A DNA stretch of 64,000 nucleotides from Marinobacter sp. (lineage in GTDB: Bacteria; Pseudomonadota; Gammaproteobacteria; Pseudomonadales; Oleiphilaceae), in assembly GCA_030149475.1 (NCBI GenBank), contig JASBRL010000050.1, positions 1 to 64,000 on the forward strand, read 5' to 3'. The notes below the pieces were generated by a model. That model worked only from the letters and a program-made list of their open reading frames with translations. It did no database searches and had not been told where the DNA came from. A program made the translations under genes and the position numbers. Position 1 is the first letter of the stretch; every line of letters starts with the position of its first letter. Below are positions 31,159 through 42,232 of this stretch, in pieces.

Positions 31159-32423
31159 TGCGCCGGCTCCGCGTTGACCACATCGACCTTCAGGCCGGCA
31201 ATGGCGTTGGGCAGTTGCGTGGAGAGAATCCGGTCACCGGTCTGCAGCTGGTCCGACTGGACCAGCAACTGCTGGACACCGTTCTCGAACCGGCTGCCGG
31301 CCATGGTTACCTCGAGTGGTTGCAGTCGACTGTCCACGACCCGGTACAGGGTGGTTTCGTCATACAGCGCGGCGACCGGTATGGCAAAGGTCCGCTGACG
31401 AGGTTCGAGGTCAACGCGCAGCGACAGGGTCCGGTTGAGCGCAACCGAGGGTGCCTGATCGACAAAGCGGAACAGGCCGTCGATGCCGCCAGCCCCCTGG
31501 CTGACCTGGCCGCTCAGACGGCCCAGTTCCAGGCGATAGCGGGTACCGTTGAGGTCGGTGGTGGCAGAGAGTTCGCTGGTACCGGTGAGGGCCTGTCGGG
31601 CATCGGGCAGCCAGCGCATCGGAATCTGGGCGCGCACCTCCAGCCTGCCGTTGGCGTAGAGGCTGGCGAGCGGTTCACCGGCGCGTACGCGCTCGCCTGG
31701 GCTGACTGCGATGCCAGTCACCGTGCCATCGAAGGGGGCCGTGACCTGGGTCCGCCGCAGATCCAGTCGGGCCTGGGCCAGCAGGGCCCGCGCCCGGCTC
31801 AGACGCGCGTTGATGGACTTCATCCGGCTGTCGTGATTGGCCACCGCCAGCTTGCGGCTGATCAGTGACAGTTGCGCGGACTGGCGCGCCTGGCGGGCTT
31901 CGTCGATGCGCGACTGGCTGGTCAGGTTGGACTGTGACAGTTTCTGTTCGCGGGCCAGGGCGCGGTTGGCGATGTCCAGCAGCGACTGTTCATGCTTTAC
32001 GAAGGCCTGGTCGGCCTCGTACTGGTTTTTTTCCTGGGTCAGCTGAGCTTCCAGTTCCTGCACATCGGCTTCGCGCTGATCCACAGTCAGCGCGACTTCC
32101 GACGCGTCCAGTTTGACGATGATGTCGCCCTTGCTCACCGCCTGTCCTTCGAGCACCGGCAGGCTGGCCACATCCGCGGTCACCGCCGACGTCAGATCGG
32201 ATCGGTAGGGGGTTTCTACCCGGCCCAGCAACTGCAATTGTGGCGAGCGCTCGGCGGCGGTCACCGTTACTGTCTGGATTGGCCAGGCCTGTTCTTCCGC
32301 CGCCTTCTCCGGTGGTGTGGGTTTCAGCCGGGCCAGCATCCAGACCAGCAGCACCGTGACCAGAACGATCGACAGCGGGATCAGCACAACCTTGAAGCGT
32401 GACCGGAGTCCGGATGTAATCAC
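31155..32423 (-). CDS. RND efflux periplasmic adaptor subunit
   Basis: N-terminal TM, coiled-coil, lipoyl-like domains; 4-bp overlap with permease gene. Confidence 0.9.
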   Translation of the reverse strand: MITSGLRSRFKVVLIPLSIVLVTVLLVWMLARLKPTPPEKAAEEQAWPIQTVTVTAAERSPQLQLLGRVETPYRSDLTSAVTADVASLPVLEGQAVSKGDIIVKLDASEVALTVDQREADVQELEAQLTQEKNQYEADQAFVKHEQSLLDIANRALAREQKLSQSNLTSQSRIDEARQARQSAQLSLISRKLAVANHDSRMKSINARLSRARALLAQARLDLRRTQVTAPFDGTVTGIAVSPGERVRAGEPLASLYANGRLEVRAQIPMRWLPDARQALTGTSELSATTDLNGTRYRLELGRLSGQVSQGAGGIDGLFRFVDQAPSVALNRTLSLRVDLEPRQRTFAIPVAALYDETTLYRVVDSRLQPLEVTMAGSRFENGVQQLLVQSDQLQTGDRILSTQLPNAIAGLKVDVVNAEPAQ

Positions 32424-32508
32424 AGCGTAACCTTCCAGATGTTCTAGACGTTAGCCGTCATCGGTGCCCGCTATGAGACGGGTTCGGTGATGGCCGTTTG
32501 TTGTTCTG

Positions 32509-33258
32509 TCAGTCCGTATCGGCGTCGTGTCCGATATCGCCCCACAGCCATTGGCACAGGGCCAGGGCCGCCACCGGAGCGGTTTCTGTTCGCAGCACCC
32601 GCGGGCCGAGAGCCGCCGGCAAAAAGCCGGCGGTTTCCGCCTCGGCAATCTCGTCGGCCGTCAGTCCACCCTCCGGGCCGATCATCAGCGCCAGCCGGCT
32701 CGGGCGCGTCAGCGATTGCAGCGACTGCCGGGTACGGTGATGCAGCACCAGTTTCAGGTCGCAGTCGGCGGTTTGCGTCAGCCAGTCGGTGATGGTGGTC
32801 ACGGCGCCGATGGTCGGTACCACCGCGCGCCCGCACTGTTCCGCGGCGCTCACCGCAACTCCCTGCCAGTGGCGCAGGCGCTTGTCTTCACGGTCGCCTT
32901 TCAGGCGCACGTCGCAGCGCTCGCTGACCAGCGGCACGATGTGACTGACCCCCAACTCGACGCTTTTCTGGATCGCATAATCCATACGGTCGCCCTTTGA
33001 CAGCACCTGACCGAGCATTACTGTCAGCGGCGACTCGGTCATACGGGGGACAGGGTCGCCCAGATCCGCCCAGACCTGTTTTTTGTCGACCCGGGTCAGA
33101 ACCGCGGGGTAGTCCCGGCCGTCGCCGTTGAACAGGATGATCGACTGCCCGGGCTGCATGCGCAGCACCCGGCCCACGTGCTGGGCGGCACTGTCTTCCA
33201 GCAAAATACCTGCCCCGGCGGTCAGGGCGGCCGATGTATGAATACGCGGATGGCGCAT
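32509..33258 (-). CDS. rsmE: 16S rRNA (uracil(1498)-N(3))-methyltransferase
   Basis: 'MRHPRIHTSAAL', 'LGQVLSKGDRMDYAIQKSVELGVSHIVPLVSERCDVRL', 'ALMIGPEGGLTADEI'. Confidence 0.95.
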   Translation of the reverse strand: MRHPRIHTSAALTAGAGILLEDSAAQHVGRVLRMQPGQSIILFNGDGRDYPAVLTRVDKKQVWADLGDPVPRMTESPLTVMLGQVLSKGDRMDYAIQKSVELGVSHIVPLVSERCDVRLKGDREDKRLRHWQGVAVSAAEQCGRAVVPTIGAVTTITDWLTQTADCDLKLVLHHRTRQSLQSLTRPSRLALMIGPEGGLTADEIAEAETAGFLPAALGPRVLRTETAPVAALALCQWLWGDIGHDADTD

Positions 33259-33263
33259 GACGG

Positions 33264-34613
33264 TCAGTCTCTGACAGCCATCTCGATGCCTTCCGTGGCC
33301 ACCTGGGCCAGATGACGAATCTGCTCCTCGGTAATGACATACGGCGGCATGAAGTAAACCACATTCCCCAGCGGTCGTAACAGTGCCTGCCGGGTCAGGG
33401 AATGGCGATACACTTTCAGGCCGCGCCGTTCCTGCCAGGGGAACGGGGTTTTGCTGGACCGTTCCTTGACCATCTCAATCGCCAGGGTCATGCCGTGCTG
33501 GCGGACATCGCCCACGTGGGGATGATCGGCAAGGTGGGCTACCGAGTTGGCCATGCAGGCAGACAGCCGACGATTGTGGTCGATCACGTTGTCGTCGCGG
33601 AAGATGTCCAGGGTCGCCAAAGCCACCGCACAGCCGATGGGGTTGCCGGTGTAGCTGTGGGAGTGCAGGAACGCCCGCAGGGTTTCATAGTCGTCGTAGA
33701 AAGCCTCGTAGACGGTGTTGGTGGTCATCACCACGGACAGTGGCAGGTACCCGGCAGTCAGTCCCTTGGACAGGCACATGAAGTCGGGGGTAATGCCGGA
33801 CTGCTCGCAGGCAAACAGGGTGCCGGTGCGGCCAAAGCCCACGGCGATTTCGTCGGCAATCAGGTGCACACCGTAGCGGTCGCAGGCTTCCCGGAGTTTG
33901 GTGTGATAAACCGGGTGATGCATGCGCATGGACCCGGCACACTGGACCAGCGGCTCAATTACCACCGCACAGATTTCGTCATGGCGCTCCGCCAGAATCT
34001 GCTCCATGACCTCGAACTGGCGCAGGGCATAAGCTTCCTCCGTCTCTCCGGGTTCACGATTGTAGGCGTCTGGTGAGGGCGCCGTGATGACTTCCATCAG
34101 CAGGGGCTGGTAGGTGTCCTTGTACAGGGGTACGTCCCCCAGGGCCAGGGCGCCCAGGGTTTCGCCGTGGTAGCTGTTACCCAGGTTGACGAAGTTCTTC
34201 TTGGCGGGCTTGCCGCAGTTTTTCCAGTAGTGGTAGCTCATCTTCAGCGCCGCCTCAATGGCCGATGAGCCATTGTCGGCGTAGAAGCATTTGTTGAGCC
34301 CTTCGGGGGTGACTTCAATCAGCCGTTCAGACAGGTTGACCACCGGCTCATGGGTAAACCCGGCGAGCATGGCATGCTCAAGTTGTTCGATCTGATCGCG
34401 GATGGCGCCGTTGATGCGTGGATTGGCGTGGCCGAACAGATTGACCCACCAACTGCTGACCGCGTCGATGTAGCGGTTGTTCTCGAAATCTTCCAGCCAG
34501 ACACCTTCGCCCCGTTTGATCGGAATCAGCGGAAGGGATTCGTGGTCTTTCATCTGGGTGCAGGGGTGCCAGACGGATTTCAGGTCTCTGGCGACGATGT
34601 CGGCATTGCGCAT
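33264..34613 (-). CDS. bioA: Adenosylmethionine--8-amino-7-oxononanoate transaminase
   Basis: 'VWHPCTQMKDHESLPLIPIKRGEGVWLEDFENNRYIDAVSSWWVNLFGH'; PLP Lys 'FMCLSKGLTAGYLPLS'. Confidence 0.96.
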   Translation of the reverse strand: MRNADIVARDLKSVWHPCTQMKDHESLPLIPIKRGEGVWLEDFENNRYIDAVSSWWVNLFGHANPRINGAIRDQIEQLEHAMLAGFTHEPVVNLSERLIEVTPEGLNKCFYADNGSSAIEAALKMSYHYWKNCGKPAKKNFVNLGNSYHGETLGALALGDVPLYKDTYQPLLMEVITAPSPDAYNREPGETEEAYALRQFEVMEQILAERHDEICAVVIEPLVQCAGSMRMHHPVYHTKLREACDRYGVHLIADEIAVGFGRTGTLFACEQSGITPDFMCLSKGLTAGYLPLSVVMTTNTVYEAFYDDYETLRAFLHSHSYTGNPIGCAVALATLDIFRDDNVIDHNRRLSACMANSVAHLADHPHVGDVRQHGMTLAIEMVKERSSKTPFPWQERRGLKVYRHSLTRQALLRPLGNVVYFMPPYVITEEQIRHLAQVATEGIEMAVRD

Positions 34614-34829
34614 GTGTGGGGTCTCCGGTCTGCCCGTCTGGTGTGCCGGGACGGGCGGTTATGCATTTCGGCCGTCCATGATACGGGTGCCGGGGTTGCC
34701 GATGCCAGTGCATGATGCCGGTTTATGCTCCGGAGCTGACACCTGTGCCCCCGGCATGGGTTGAAACGGCCAATGATCCGCGGCGGATTGCGCCGGACAA
34801 TACCGCGATCGGCTCAGGAGACTTCTGTT

Positions 34830-35336
34830 ATGCAACTTGAAATGACCCATCACTATCCAGCGAGTGTCGGTCAGGTGCTGGATGCCTTTTTCGATGAGCA
34901 TCATATTCTGGCCAAAAACGAGCGTCTGGGTGCCCGTGAGGTTCGGGTGGCCCAGAGCCACCGGGATCAGGATGTCGGCAAGCTGATCGTCGAACGGAAG
35001 ATGACCACCAGCGCCGAAGTGCCAGGTCTGTTGTCAGGTTTTCACCGCGAATGGAACAGTGTCCGCCAGGAAGAGCACTGGTTTTGCAAGGACGACGGCG
35101 AGTGGCACTGTGAATTCCGCGTGCGGATAGACCATGTGCCGGCAAAGATTCAGGGCTACATGCGCCTGCAGGGCGAGGGCCGGGAATGTACCAACCACGT
35201 CAACCTGACGGTGCAGTGCGATGTGCCGCTTCTGGGCAAGAAAATCGCCCGTTTTCTGATTGAGGATATGGAGCACAAGATTGACCAGGAACACCGGATT
35301 ACCCGGCAGCTGCTGGATCATTCGGCGCCGGCGTGA
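34830..35336 (+). CDS. DUF2505 domain-containing protein
   Basis: 'MQLEMTHHYPASVGQVLDAFFDEHHILAKNERLGAREVRVAQS' START-like fold family; ATG at 34830. Confidence 0.8.
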   Translation: MQLEMTHHYPASVGQVLDAFFDEHHILAKNERLGAREVRVAQSHRDQDVGKLIVERKMTTSAEVPGLLSGFHREWNSVRQEEHWFCKDDGEWHCEFRVRIDHVPAKIQGYMRLQGEGRECTNHVNLTVQCDVPLLGKKIARFLIEDMEHKIDQEHRITRQLLDHSAPA

Positions 35337-35431
35337 GTCCCGCTGGACCGCCGGCAGACGCCCTGTCGGGCGTTGCGGGGGATGCCGGGCACAGCCAGCA
35401 CACACCGGTGTCTGGCTTTGCCCGGTCCGGC

Positions 35432-36178
35432 TCAGTGCTTTAGCACCCGCGACAGGAACGACTGGGTGCGTTCGTTCTGGGGGTTGTCGAACACGTCCTC
35501 GGGTTTGCCTTCCTCGACGATCTGGCCTTCGTGGATGTAGATCACCCGATCCGCCACTTCCCGGGCGAAGCCCATTTCGTGGGTGACCACCATCATGGTC
35601 ATGCCCTCTTTGGCGAGGCCCCGCATGACATCCAGCACTTCCCCGATCATTTCCGGGTCCAGCGCCGAGGTGGGTTCATCGAACAGCATCAGGCGCGGCT
35701 CCATGGCCAGTGCCCGGGCGATGGCGACACGTTGCTGCTGGCCGCCGGACAGCTGGCTGGGATACTTGTCCGCCTGGCTGCCAATGCCGACCCGTTCGAG
35801 CAGCCGGGTGGCATTGCTGGCCGCTTCGCTTTCCGGGGTTTCTTTGACTTTCATGGGCGCCAGCATGATGTTGTTCTGCACCGTCAGGTGCGGAAACAGG
35901 TTGAACTGCTGGAACACCATGCCCACTTCCTTGCGGATGGTCGCCAGCCCCTTCTGGCTCTCGCCGCGGGGCAGCAGTGTCTCGCCGTCCACGGTGAGCT
36001 GGCCGGATTCGTACTCCTCGAGGCCGTTGACGCAGCGGATCAGCGTTGATTTACCCGATCCGCTGGCGCCGATGATGACCACCACCTCGCCCTGCTCGAC
36101 GGTCAGATTGATGTCTTTGAGGACATGAAGCTGGCCGAAGTACTTGTTCAGGCCCTGCATGTTTACGATATGTGTCAT
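35432..36178 (-). CDS. Polar amino-acid ABC transporter ATP-binding protein (GlnQ-like)
   Basis: '[23 protein letters not shown]', '[34 protein letters not shown]'. Confidence 0.95.
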   Translation of the reverse strand: MTHIVNMQGLNKYFGQLHVLKDINLTVEQGEVVVIIGASGSGKSTLIRCVNGLEEYESGQLTVDGETLLPRGESQKGLATIRKEVGMVFQQFNLFPHLTVQNNIMLAPMKVKETPESEAASNATRLLERVGIGSQADKYPSQLSGGQQQRVAIARALAMEPRLMLFDEPTSALDPEMIGEVLDVMRGLAKEGMTMMVVTHEMGFAREVADRVIYIHEGQIVEEGKPEDVFDNPQNERTQSFLSRVLKH

Positions 36179-36209
36179 GGAAATCGCTCTCGTCAGATGG
36201 TCGCTCTGG

Positions 36210-36881
36210 TCAGGTCGACGCCACGCCGCGACGTTCAAGCGTGCGCAGTATCAGTGACAGGGACAGCGTGATGCACAGGTACATGATGGCCACCACGAAG
36301 TAGACCTCGAAGGCGGTAAACGTGTTGGCAATGTACACCTGCCCCTGACGGACCAGCTCACCGACACCGATCACCGAGAACAGCGAGGTGTCCTTGATGC
36401 TGACGATGGCCTGATTGCCCAGCGGCGGAATCATCCGGCGAAATGCCTGGGGCCAGATAATGGACCAGAACGTCTGCGACCGTGACAGCCCGAGCGACAG
36501 TCCGGCTTCGGACTGACCGCGGTCGATCGACTGAACGCCACCGCGCACGACTTCCGAGATATAGGCGCCCGAGTTCAGCGCAATGGCGGCAATACCGGCG
36601 GTCAGCGGGTCAATGGGTCCGCCGATCAGGTCCGGCAGGCCGTAGAAAATAAACAACACCTGCACCAGGATCGGCGTGCCCCGGAAAACCTCGATGTAGG
36701 TGGTGGCGGGCCAGCGCAGCAAGCGTCGCTTGTTGATGCTCAGCAGCCCGAAAAAGATGCCCAGGGCGAAGCCGATCAACAGGCCACCGAAAGAAATCAG
36801 GAGGGTGTAGGGGATGCCTTTGAGCAGGAACGGTATCGAATCGATGGCCGCCTGCCAGTCAAACTGGAACTGGAAATCCAC
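36210..36881 (-). CDS. Amino-acid ABC transporter permease (GlnP-like)
   Basis: '[25 protein letters not shown]', '[35 protein letters not shown]'. Confidence 0.95.
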   Translation of the reverse strand: MDFQFQFDWQAAIDSIPFLLKGIPYTLLISFGGLLIGFALGIFFGLLSINKRRLLRWPATTYIEVFRGTPILVQVLFIFYGLPDLIGGPIDPLTAGIAAIALNSGAYISEVVRGGVQSIDRGQSEAGLSLGLSRSQTFWSIIWPQAFRRMIPPLGNQAIVSIKDTSLFSVIGVGELVRQGQVYIANTFTAFEVYFVVAIMYLCITLSLSLILRTLERRGVAST

Positions 36882-36947
36882 GGTTGGGTTCTCCCTGCAG
36901 AATTAAGGGATGCGCCGGCACCCGGGCCGGCGCATCGGGCGGGGCTG

Positions 36948-37706
36948 TTACATGCTGTCGGGCATGTCGCCGAACCACTTCTCGTAGATCTTCTTGTAGG
37001 TGCCGTCTTCCTTGATGGACGCAAGCGCCTTGTTGACGGGGCCAACCCACTTGCTGCCGTCCTTCAGGGCGATGCCGTACTGCTGGCCTTCGTACAGCTT
37101 GCCAACGGTCTTGACCTTGCCCTTGCCCTTGGTGCGGGAGAAGTAACCCACGTTGGGGGCATCATAGAGTACCGCGTCGACGCTGTGGTTCATCAACGCC
37201 ATGTACATGTCGGAGCTGCCCGGATACGGGGTCACGCCATCGTTCTTGCTCAGGTTCTTGGTCAGGTAGTCGTAACTGGTGCTGCCGATCTTGGTGCCGA
37301 TTTTCTTGCCGTTGAGGTCATCCAGCTTGCCGATGTCATTCTCGCCGTTGCGAACCAGGATGCGCAGGCCGGAATCGTAGTACGGATCCGAAAAATCGAC
37401 GATTTTCTCGCGCTCTTTGGTAATCGTGATACCGGCGATGGCAATATCGACGTTGCCGGTCTGCAGCGCGGGAATGATACCGTTGAAGTCCATGGTTTTC
37501 AGGTTGATGTCGAAACCGGCGCGGTCGGCGACTTCACGGATGATGTCCATATCAAAGCCGATCATTTTGCCGGATTTCTGATCCATCATTTCGAACGGCA
37601 CGAAACTGGGGTCGGTGACAACCTTCAGGGTTTCAGCGTTGACGGCGCTAGCAACGAAATTGAGTGTGACTGCGGCGCACAGAATCTTTAGCCATTTACT
37701 GTTCAT
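36948..37706 (-). CDS. Amino-acid ABC transporter substrate-binding protein (GlnH-like)
   Basis: Signal peptide; 'KVVTDPSFVPFEMMDQKSGKMIGFDMDIIREVADRAG'. Confidence 0.94.
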   Translation of the reverse strand: MNSKWLKILCAAVTLNFVASAVNAETLKVVTDPSFVPFEMMDQKSGKMIGFDMDIIREVADRAGFDINLKTMDFNGIIPALQTGNVDIAIAGITITKEREKIVDFSDPYYDSGLRILVRNGENDIGKLDDLNGKKIGTKIGSTSYDYLTKNLSKNDGVTPYPGSSDMYMALMNHSVDAVLYDAPNVGYFSRTKGKGKVKTVGKLYEGQQYGIALKDGSKWVGPVNKALASIKEDGTYKKIYEKWFGDMPDSM

Positions 37707-37990
37707 AGCGTCTCCTTGGGGAACCAGAGATCCCTCAGTTTTCTTTATTTGTGAATGCTCAGAGTTCAGATGCAGGCGGTTTCGCGCCCCTCGGTTCAGC
37801 GTTACGCTGCGCGTGCACCATTAAGACTATGATCGCGATTGGGGCCGAAAATCAAATCCGGGCACTTGGCGTAAAGTCGTACTTGCCTCTCTTGAGCCTG
37901 CCCAGCCCGGATGAGGGAGGAGAGGAACGGGTGAACCACAAACCGCCGATGAGCGTGCAGCGCCCGCAGGCCGGCCCGGGCTTGTGGGCA

Positions 37991-38860
37991 CTAGAAGGCA
38001 ATCTTATTGCGGTCACCCAGGTTCAGGTTGTTCCAGATATTAAAACTGGGCTCGGCCTGATTAAGGGTGTAGAAGTGCAAGCCAGGCGCACCGGCGTCGA
38101 GCAGTTTGCGGCACATCTCGCTCAGCATGTCTTCGCCAAACTGGCGGATGCTCTCGCTGTCATCGCCGTAGGCTTCCAGTTGCTTGCGGATCCAGCGGGG
38201 GATCTCTGCGCCACACATCTCCGAGAAGCGTACCAGATTGGCGTAGTTGACGATCGGCATGATCCCCGGCACCACCGGAATGGTGACGTTCATCTTCTCC
38301 AGGCGGTCGATAAAGTAGAAATAACTGTCGATGTTGAAGAAGTACTGGGTGATGGCGCTGTTGGCACCGGCCTCGACTTTGCGGGCAAAATTTTTCAGGT
38401 CCTCTTCCGCGTTACGGGCCTGGGGGTGAAATTCCGGGTAGGCCGCCACTTCGATATTGAACGTGTCCCCCGAATGTTCGCGAATGAATCTCACCAGGTC
38501 GTTGGCGTAGCGTAGCTCGCCGGCCGCTCCCATACCGGAGGGCAGATCACCCCGCAGGGCCACAATGCGGTTGATACCCTTGTCGCGGTATAGATTCAGC
38601 AGTTCCGCAAGGCTGTCTTTGCTGGAACCGACGCAGGACAGGTGCGGGGCGGTGGAAATGCCCTGCTGATGCAGACTCAGGACCGTATCAATGGTCCGGT
38701 CCCGGGTGGAACCGCCCGCCCCGTAGGTGACCGAGAAAAAATCGGGGCGCACCTCGGCGAGGCGATCCCGTACGACCTGCAGTTTGTCCCTGCCTTTGTC
38801 GGTTTTGGGCGGAAAGAATTCAAAGCTGAAGCGGCGTTTGAACTGTTTTTGCGATTGCAT
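37991..38860 (-). CDS. metF: Methylenetetrahydrofolate reductase
   Basis: 'FSFEFFPPKTDKGRDKLQ', 'FFSVTYGAGGSTRDRTIDTV', 'NRIVALRGDLPSG'. Confidence 0.96.
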   Translation of the reverse strand: MQSQKQFKRRFSFEFFPPKTDKGRDKLQVVRDRLAEVRPDFFSVTYGAGGSTRDRTIDTVLSLHQQGISTAPHLSCVGSSKDSLAELLNLYRDKGINRIVALRGDLPSGMGAAGELRYANDLVRFIREHSGDTFNIEVAAYPEFHPQARNAEEDLKNFARKVEAGANSAITQYFFNIDSYFYFIDRLEKMNVTIPVVPGIMPIVNYANLVRFSEMCGAEIPRWIRKQLEAYGDDSESIRQFGEDMLSEMCRKLLDAGAPGLHFYTLNQAEPSFNIWNNLNLGDRNKIAF

Positions 38861-38961
38861 GGGTGTGCTCTGTCAAAAGGCGTGTTGATACCGTCTGCCC
38901 GGGTGCCCGGCTCTTGCGTCATCGCCTGGGCGGTGACGCACAAAGCCGGGTCCGGCGACTC

Positions 38962-40356
38962 TTAGTATTTGTAGGCGTCAGGCTTGTAGGGGCCTTCCAC
39001 CGCGACCCCGATGTACCTGGCCTGGTCCGGCGTCAGCGTGGTCATCACGCCGCCGAAACCTTCCACCATGGCCCGGGCGACTTCCTCGTCCAGGTGCTTG
39101 GGCAGCACCTGAACGTAAACGCCTTTGGCCCGGGCGTCCTCTGGCAGGTCGGCGAACTTGCGCTCGAACAGATGCATCTGCGCCAGCACCTGGTTGGCAA
39201 AGGAGCCGTCCATGATCCGCGACGGGTGACCGGTGGCGTTGCCCAGATTGACCAGGCGGCCCTCTGACAACAGGATCAGATGATCGTTGCTGGCCTTGTC
39301 ACGGTAAACCACGTGAACCTGCGGCTTCACTTCGTCCCACTCCCAGTTCTTGCGCATGAAGGCGGTGTCGATTTCGTTGTCGAAATGGCCGATGTTGCAG
39401 ACTACGGCGCCGGACTTGATCGCCTTGAGCATGTTGGCGTCACACACATTCATGTTGCCGGTGGTGGTGACCAGCAAGTCGGTGTTCTGTAGCAGGTCAC
39501 GGTTGATGCCTGCTTCGGTGCCGGTGTTGACGCCGTTAATGAACGGTGACACCACCTCGAAACCGTCCATGCAGGCCTGCATGGCGCAGATCGGGTCGGC
39601 CTCGGTGACCTTGACGATCATGCCCTCCTGACGCAGCGAGGCTGCTGACCCCTTGCCGACATCGCCGTAGCCGATCACCAGCGCTTTCTTGCCGGCCAGA
39701 AGGTGGTCAGTGGCGCGCTTGATGGCATCGTTCAGGCTGTGGCGACAACCGTATTTGTTGTCATTCTTGGACTTGGTGACCGCATCATTCACGTTGATCG
39801 CCGGCACTTTCAGGGTGCCCTCACGCAGCATTTCCTGCAGGCGGTGAACGCCGGTGGTAGTTTCTTCCGTTACCCCGTGGCATTTGCCGAGGATATCCGG
39901 GTATTTCTCGTGGAGCAGGGCGGTCAGGTCGCCACCGTCGTCCAGGATCATGTTCGGTTCCCAGCCGGCAACGTCGGCCCCGACGGTCCGCTCCAGGCAC
40001 CAGTCGTACTCCTCGTCGGTCTCGCCTTTCCAGGCGAACACCGGAATGCCCTGGGCGGCAACCGCTGCCGCAGCATGATCCTGGGTGGAGAAAATGTTGC
40101 AGGACGACCAGCGCACCTGAGCCCCCAGTTCAACCAGGGTTTCAATCAGCACGGCTGTCTGGATGGTCATGTGGATGCAGCCCATGATGTTCGCGCCCTT
40201 GAGCGGCTGTTCGCTCTTGTAGCGGTTCCTCAGGGCCATCAGGGCCGGCATTTCGCCTTCTGCGATGGTGATTTCCTTGCGGCCGTACCCGGCTTCGGAA
40301 ATATCTCGGACTTTGTAGTCGTTAAAGCTGTTCAGTTGTTCTGCTGGCGTGCTCAT
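38962..40356 (-). CDS. ahcY: Adenosylhomocysteinase
   Basis: '[40 protein letters not shown]', '[16 protein letters not shown]', C-terminal '[10 protein letters not shown]'. Confidence 0.97.
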   Translation of the reverse strand: MSTPAEQLNSFNDYKVRDISEAGYGRKEITIAEGEMPALMALRNRYKSEQPLKGANIMGCIHMTIQTAVLIETLVELGAQVRWSSCNIFSTQDHAAAAVAAQGIPVFAWKGETDEEYDWCLERTVGADVAGWEPNMILDDGGDLTALLHEKYPDILGKCHGVTEETTTGVHRLQEMLREGTLKVPAINVNDAVTKSKNDNKYGCRHSLNDAIKRATDHLLAGKKALVIGYGDVGKGSAASLRQEGMIVKVTEADPICAMQACMDGFEVVSPFINGVNTGTEAGINRDLLQNTDLLVTTTGNMNVCDANMLKAIKSGAVVCNIGHFDNEIDTAFMRKNWEWDEVKPQVHVVYRDKASNDHLILLSEGRLVNLGNATGHPSRIMDGSFANQVLAQMHLFERKFADLPEDARAKGVYVQVLPKHLDEEVARAMVEGFGGVMTTLTPDQARYIGVAVEGPYKPDAYKY

Positions 40357-40569
40357 GGTGTTCTCCTGTTACTCATTAAATCTGTTTGCTGCGGGACTCA
40401 TAGAAAAATTCTGGCCTCGGCCGACACTCACGTACGAAGACGACGCACATTTCCAGTCAATCTGTTCGGCAGTCAGTGTCCGTGGCCATTCAACAGGCCC
40501 TTGGGCCGTCGTCATCCATGCCAGGTCTGTGCATGGCACTGGCTGTCTGTCGGCCGGCTCCCCCTCTCC

Positions 40570-40890
40570 CCCAACCCCTCTCCCGCGAGGGGCGAGGGGA
40601 GCTCATGTGATGTTCTGCCCGAACTCCGGTTGTACCCCCTCTCCCCTGGCGGGAGAGGGTTGGGGAGAGGGGGCTGGAGATCAGATCCCGCCGCGTCTCT
40701 CCACTCCGGGCTGCCCACTCGGCCGGGGAGGGGCTGATGTAACGCTCCGCCCGGATTCCGGGCGACCTCTTCCCTGCCAGGACGAGGGAGCTCATCTGAA
40801 GCCCCGCCCGAACGCCGGTCCGCCCCCTCTCCCCTGGCGGGAGAGGGCTGGGGAGAGGGGGCTGGAGATCAGATCCCCGCAGCGTCTTTC
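40570..40890. repeat. Degenerate ~188-bp tandem duplication containing CCCCCTCTCCCCTGGCGGGAGAGGG palindromic elements
   Basis: ccccctctcccctggcgggagaggg[t/c]tggggagagggggctggagatcagatccc at 40635 and 40823; agctcatgtga/agctcatctga at 40601 and 40789, all at 188-bp offset; a third copy of the ctgatgt..ctccgcccggattccgg module near 40725. Confidence 0.85.
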
Positions 40891-42059
40891 AGTGCCGCCG
40901 CCCGGTCCGTCTTTTCCCACGGGAAGGCGGTAAAGGTCTTGCCGCCGACCGTCATCTCGTAGGGCTCGCGGCCAAAGTGGCCATAGGCCGCCGTGGCCCG
41001 GTACATCGGATGTAGCAGGTCGAGCATGCGGGTAATGGCGTAGGGCCGCAGGTCAAAGTGCTCACGGACCAGAGCAATCATGCGGTCTTCACTGATCTTG
41101 CCGGTACCGAAGGTGTTGACCGAAATGGAGGTGGGCTGGGCCACGCCGATGGCGTAGGACACCTGGATTTCGCAGCGGTCCGCCAGGCCCGCAGCGACCA
41201 GATTCTTGGCCACGTAGCGACCGGCGTAGGCCGCCGAGCGATCCACTTTCGACGGATCCTTGCCAGAGAACGCGCCGCCACCGTGGCGAGCCATGCCTCC
41301 GTAGGTGTCGACAATGATCTTGCGACCGGTCAGACCGCAGTCACCCACCGGACCACCGATGACGAATTTGCCGGTCGGGTTGATGTGGAACCGGGTCTTG
41401 CTGTCCAGCAGCTCAGGGGGCAGTACGTGCTTGACGATCAGCTCCATCACCGCATCTTTCAGGTCGGCCTGGGTAACCTCCTCATCGTGCTGGGTAGACA
41501 GCACCACCGCGTCGATGCCGGTGACCTTGCCGTTTTCATAGCGGCAGGTGACCTGACTCTTGGCATCCGGGCGCAGCCAGGGCAGCAGGCCGCTCTTGCG
41601 GGCTTCCGCCTGGCGCTCCACCAGCCGGTGGGCGTAGCAGATGGGTGCCGGCATCAGCACATCGGTCTCGTTGCTGGCGTAGCCGAACATCAGACCCTGG
41701 TCGCCGGCGCCCTGGTCCTCGGGCTTCTGGCGGTCAACGCCCTGGGCGATATCGACGGACTGCTTGCCGATGATGTTGATCACGCCACAGGTGTCACCGT
41801 CAAACCCGACTTTTGAGGAGGTGTAGCCGATGTCCTTGATGACTGATCGCACCAGATCCTCGAGGTCGACCCAGGCCGAGGTGGTGATTTCGCCACCAAC
41901 GATCGCCACCCCGGTTTTAACCATGGTTTCACACGCCACCCGGGCATTGGGGTCGGATGCAAGGATCGTATCCAGTACGGCATCGGAAATCTGATCGGCC
42001 AGTTTGTCCGGATGGCCTTCGGATACCGATTCGGACGTAAATACGTTGTAGTCAGACAT
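40869..42059 (-). CDS. metK: S-adenosylmethionine synthetase
   Basis: '[24 protein letters not shown]', '[12 protein letters not shown]', '[20 protein letters not shown]'. Confidence 0.97.
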   Translation of the reverse strand: MSDYNVFTSESVSEGHPDKLADQISDAVLDTILASDPNARVACETMVKTGVAIVGGEITTSAWVDLEDLVRSVIKDIGYTSSKVGFDGDTCGVINIIGKQSVDIAQGVDRQKPEDQGAGDQGLMFGYASNETDVLMPAPICYAHRLVERQAEARKSGLLPWLRPDAKSQVTCRYENGKVTGIDAVVLSTQHDEEVTQADLKDAVMELIVKHVLPPELLDSKTRFHINPTGKFVIGGPVGDCGLTGRKIIVDTYGGMARHGGGAFSGKDPSKVDRSAAYAGRYVAKNLVAAGLADRCEIQVSYAIGVAQPTSISVNTFGTGKISEDRMIALVREHFDLRPYAITRMLDLLHPMYRATAAYGHFGREPYEMTVGGKTFTAFPWEKTDRAAALKDAAGI

Positions 42060-42137
42060 GCTGTTGTGCTCCTCTTTGAGCGGTTACCAATGGGTCGGCC
42101 GGTGAACCAGCAGCTTTGTTACCGGCAGTTAATCTTT

Positions 42138-42157
42138 ATATCAAAATATTTTGATAT
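42138..42157. promoter_or_regulatory. Perfect 20-bp palindrome atatcaaaatattttgatat upstream of metK; candidate SahR-like operator
   Basis: Self-complementary over all 20 bp; ~79 bp upstream of metK start; same half-sites recur upstream of the adjacent ArsR-family gene. Confidence 0.75.
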
Positions 42158-42232
42158 GTAATTGTGCCTATCTCTCAGTCTCGTCTTTTCAGCCTTATCT
42201 CTCGCATCCTGCGTCTTGCACCCCGACCATAC

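Noticed and set aside
40357-40500. Possible SAH riboswitch in the ahcY leader
   Set aside because: I could not find the conserved SAH riboswitch core in the reverse complement; the operator palindromes are a better regulatory candidate. Infernal with the Rfam SAH model would settle it.
40490-40933. ORFs running through the palindromic repeat region between metK and ahcY
   Set aside because: Proline/arginine-rich translations of the CCCCTCTCCC repeats on both strands; repeat-derived.
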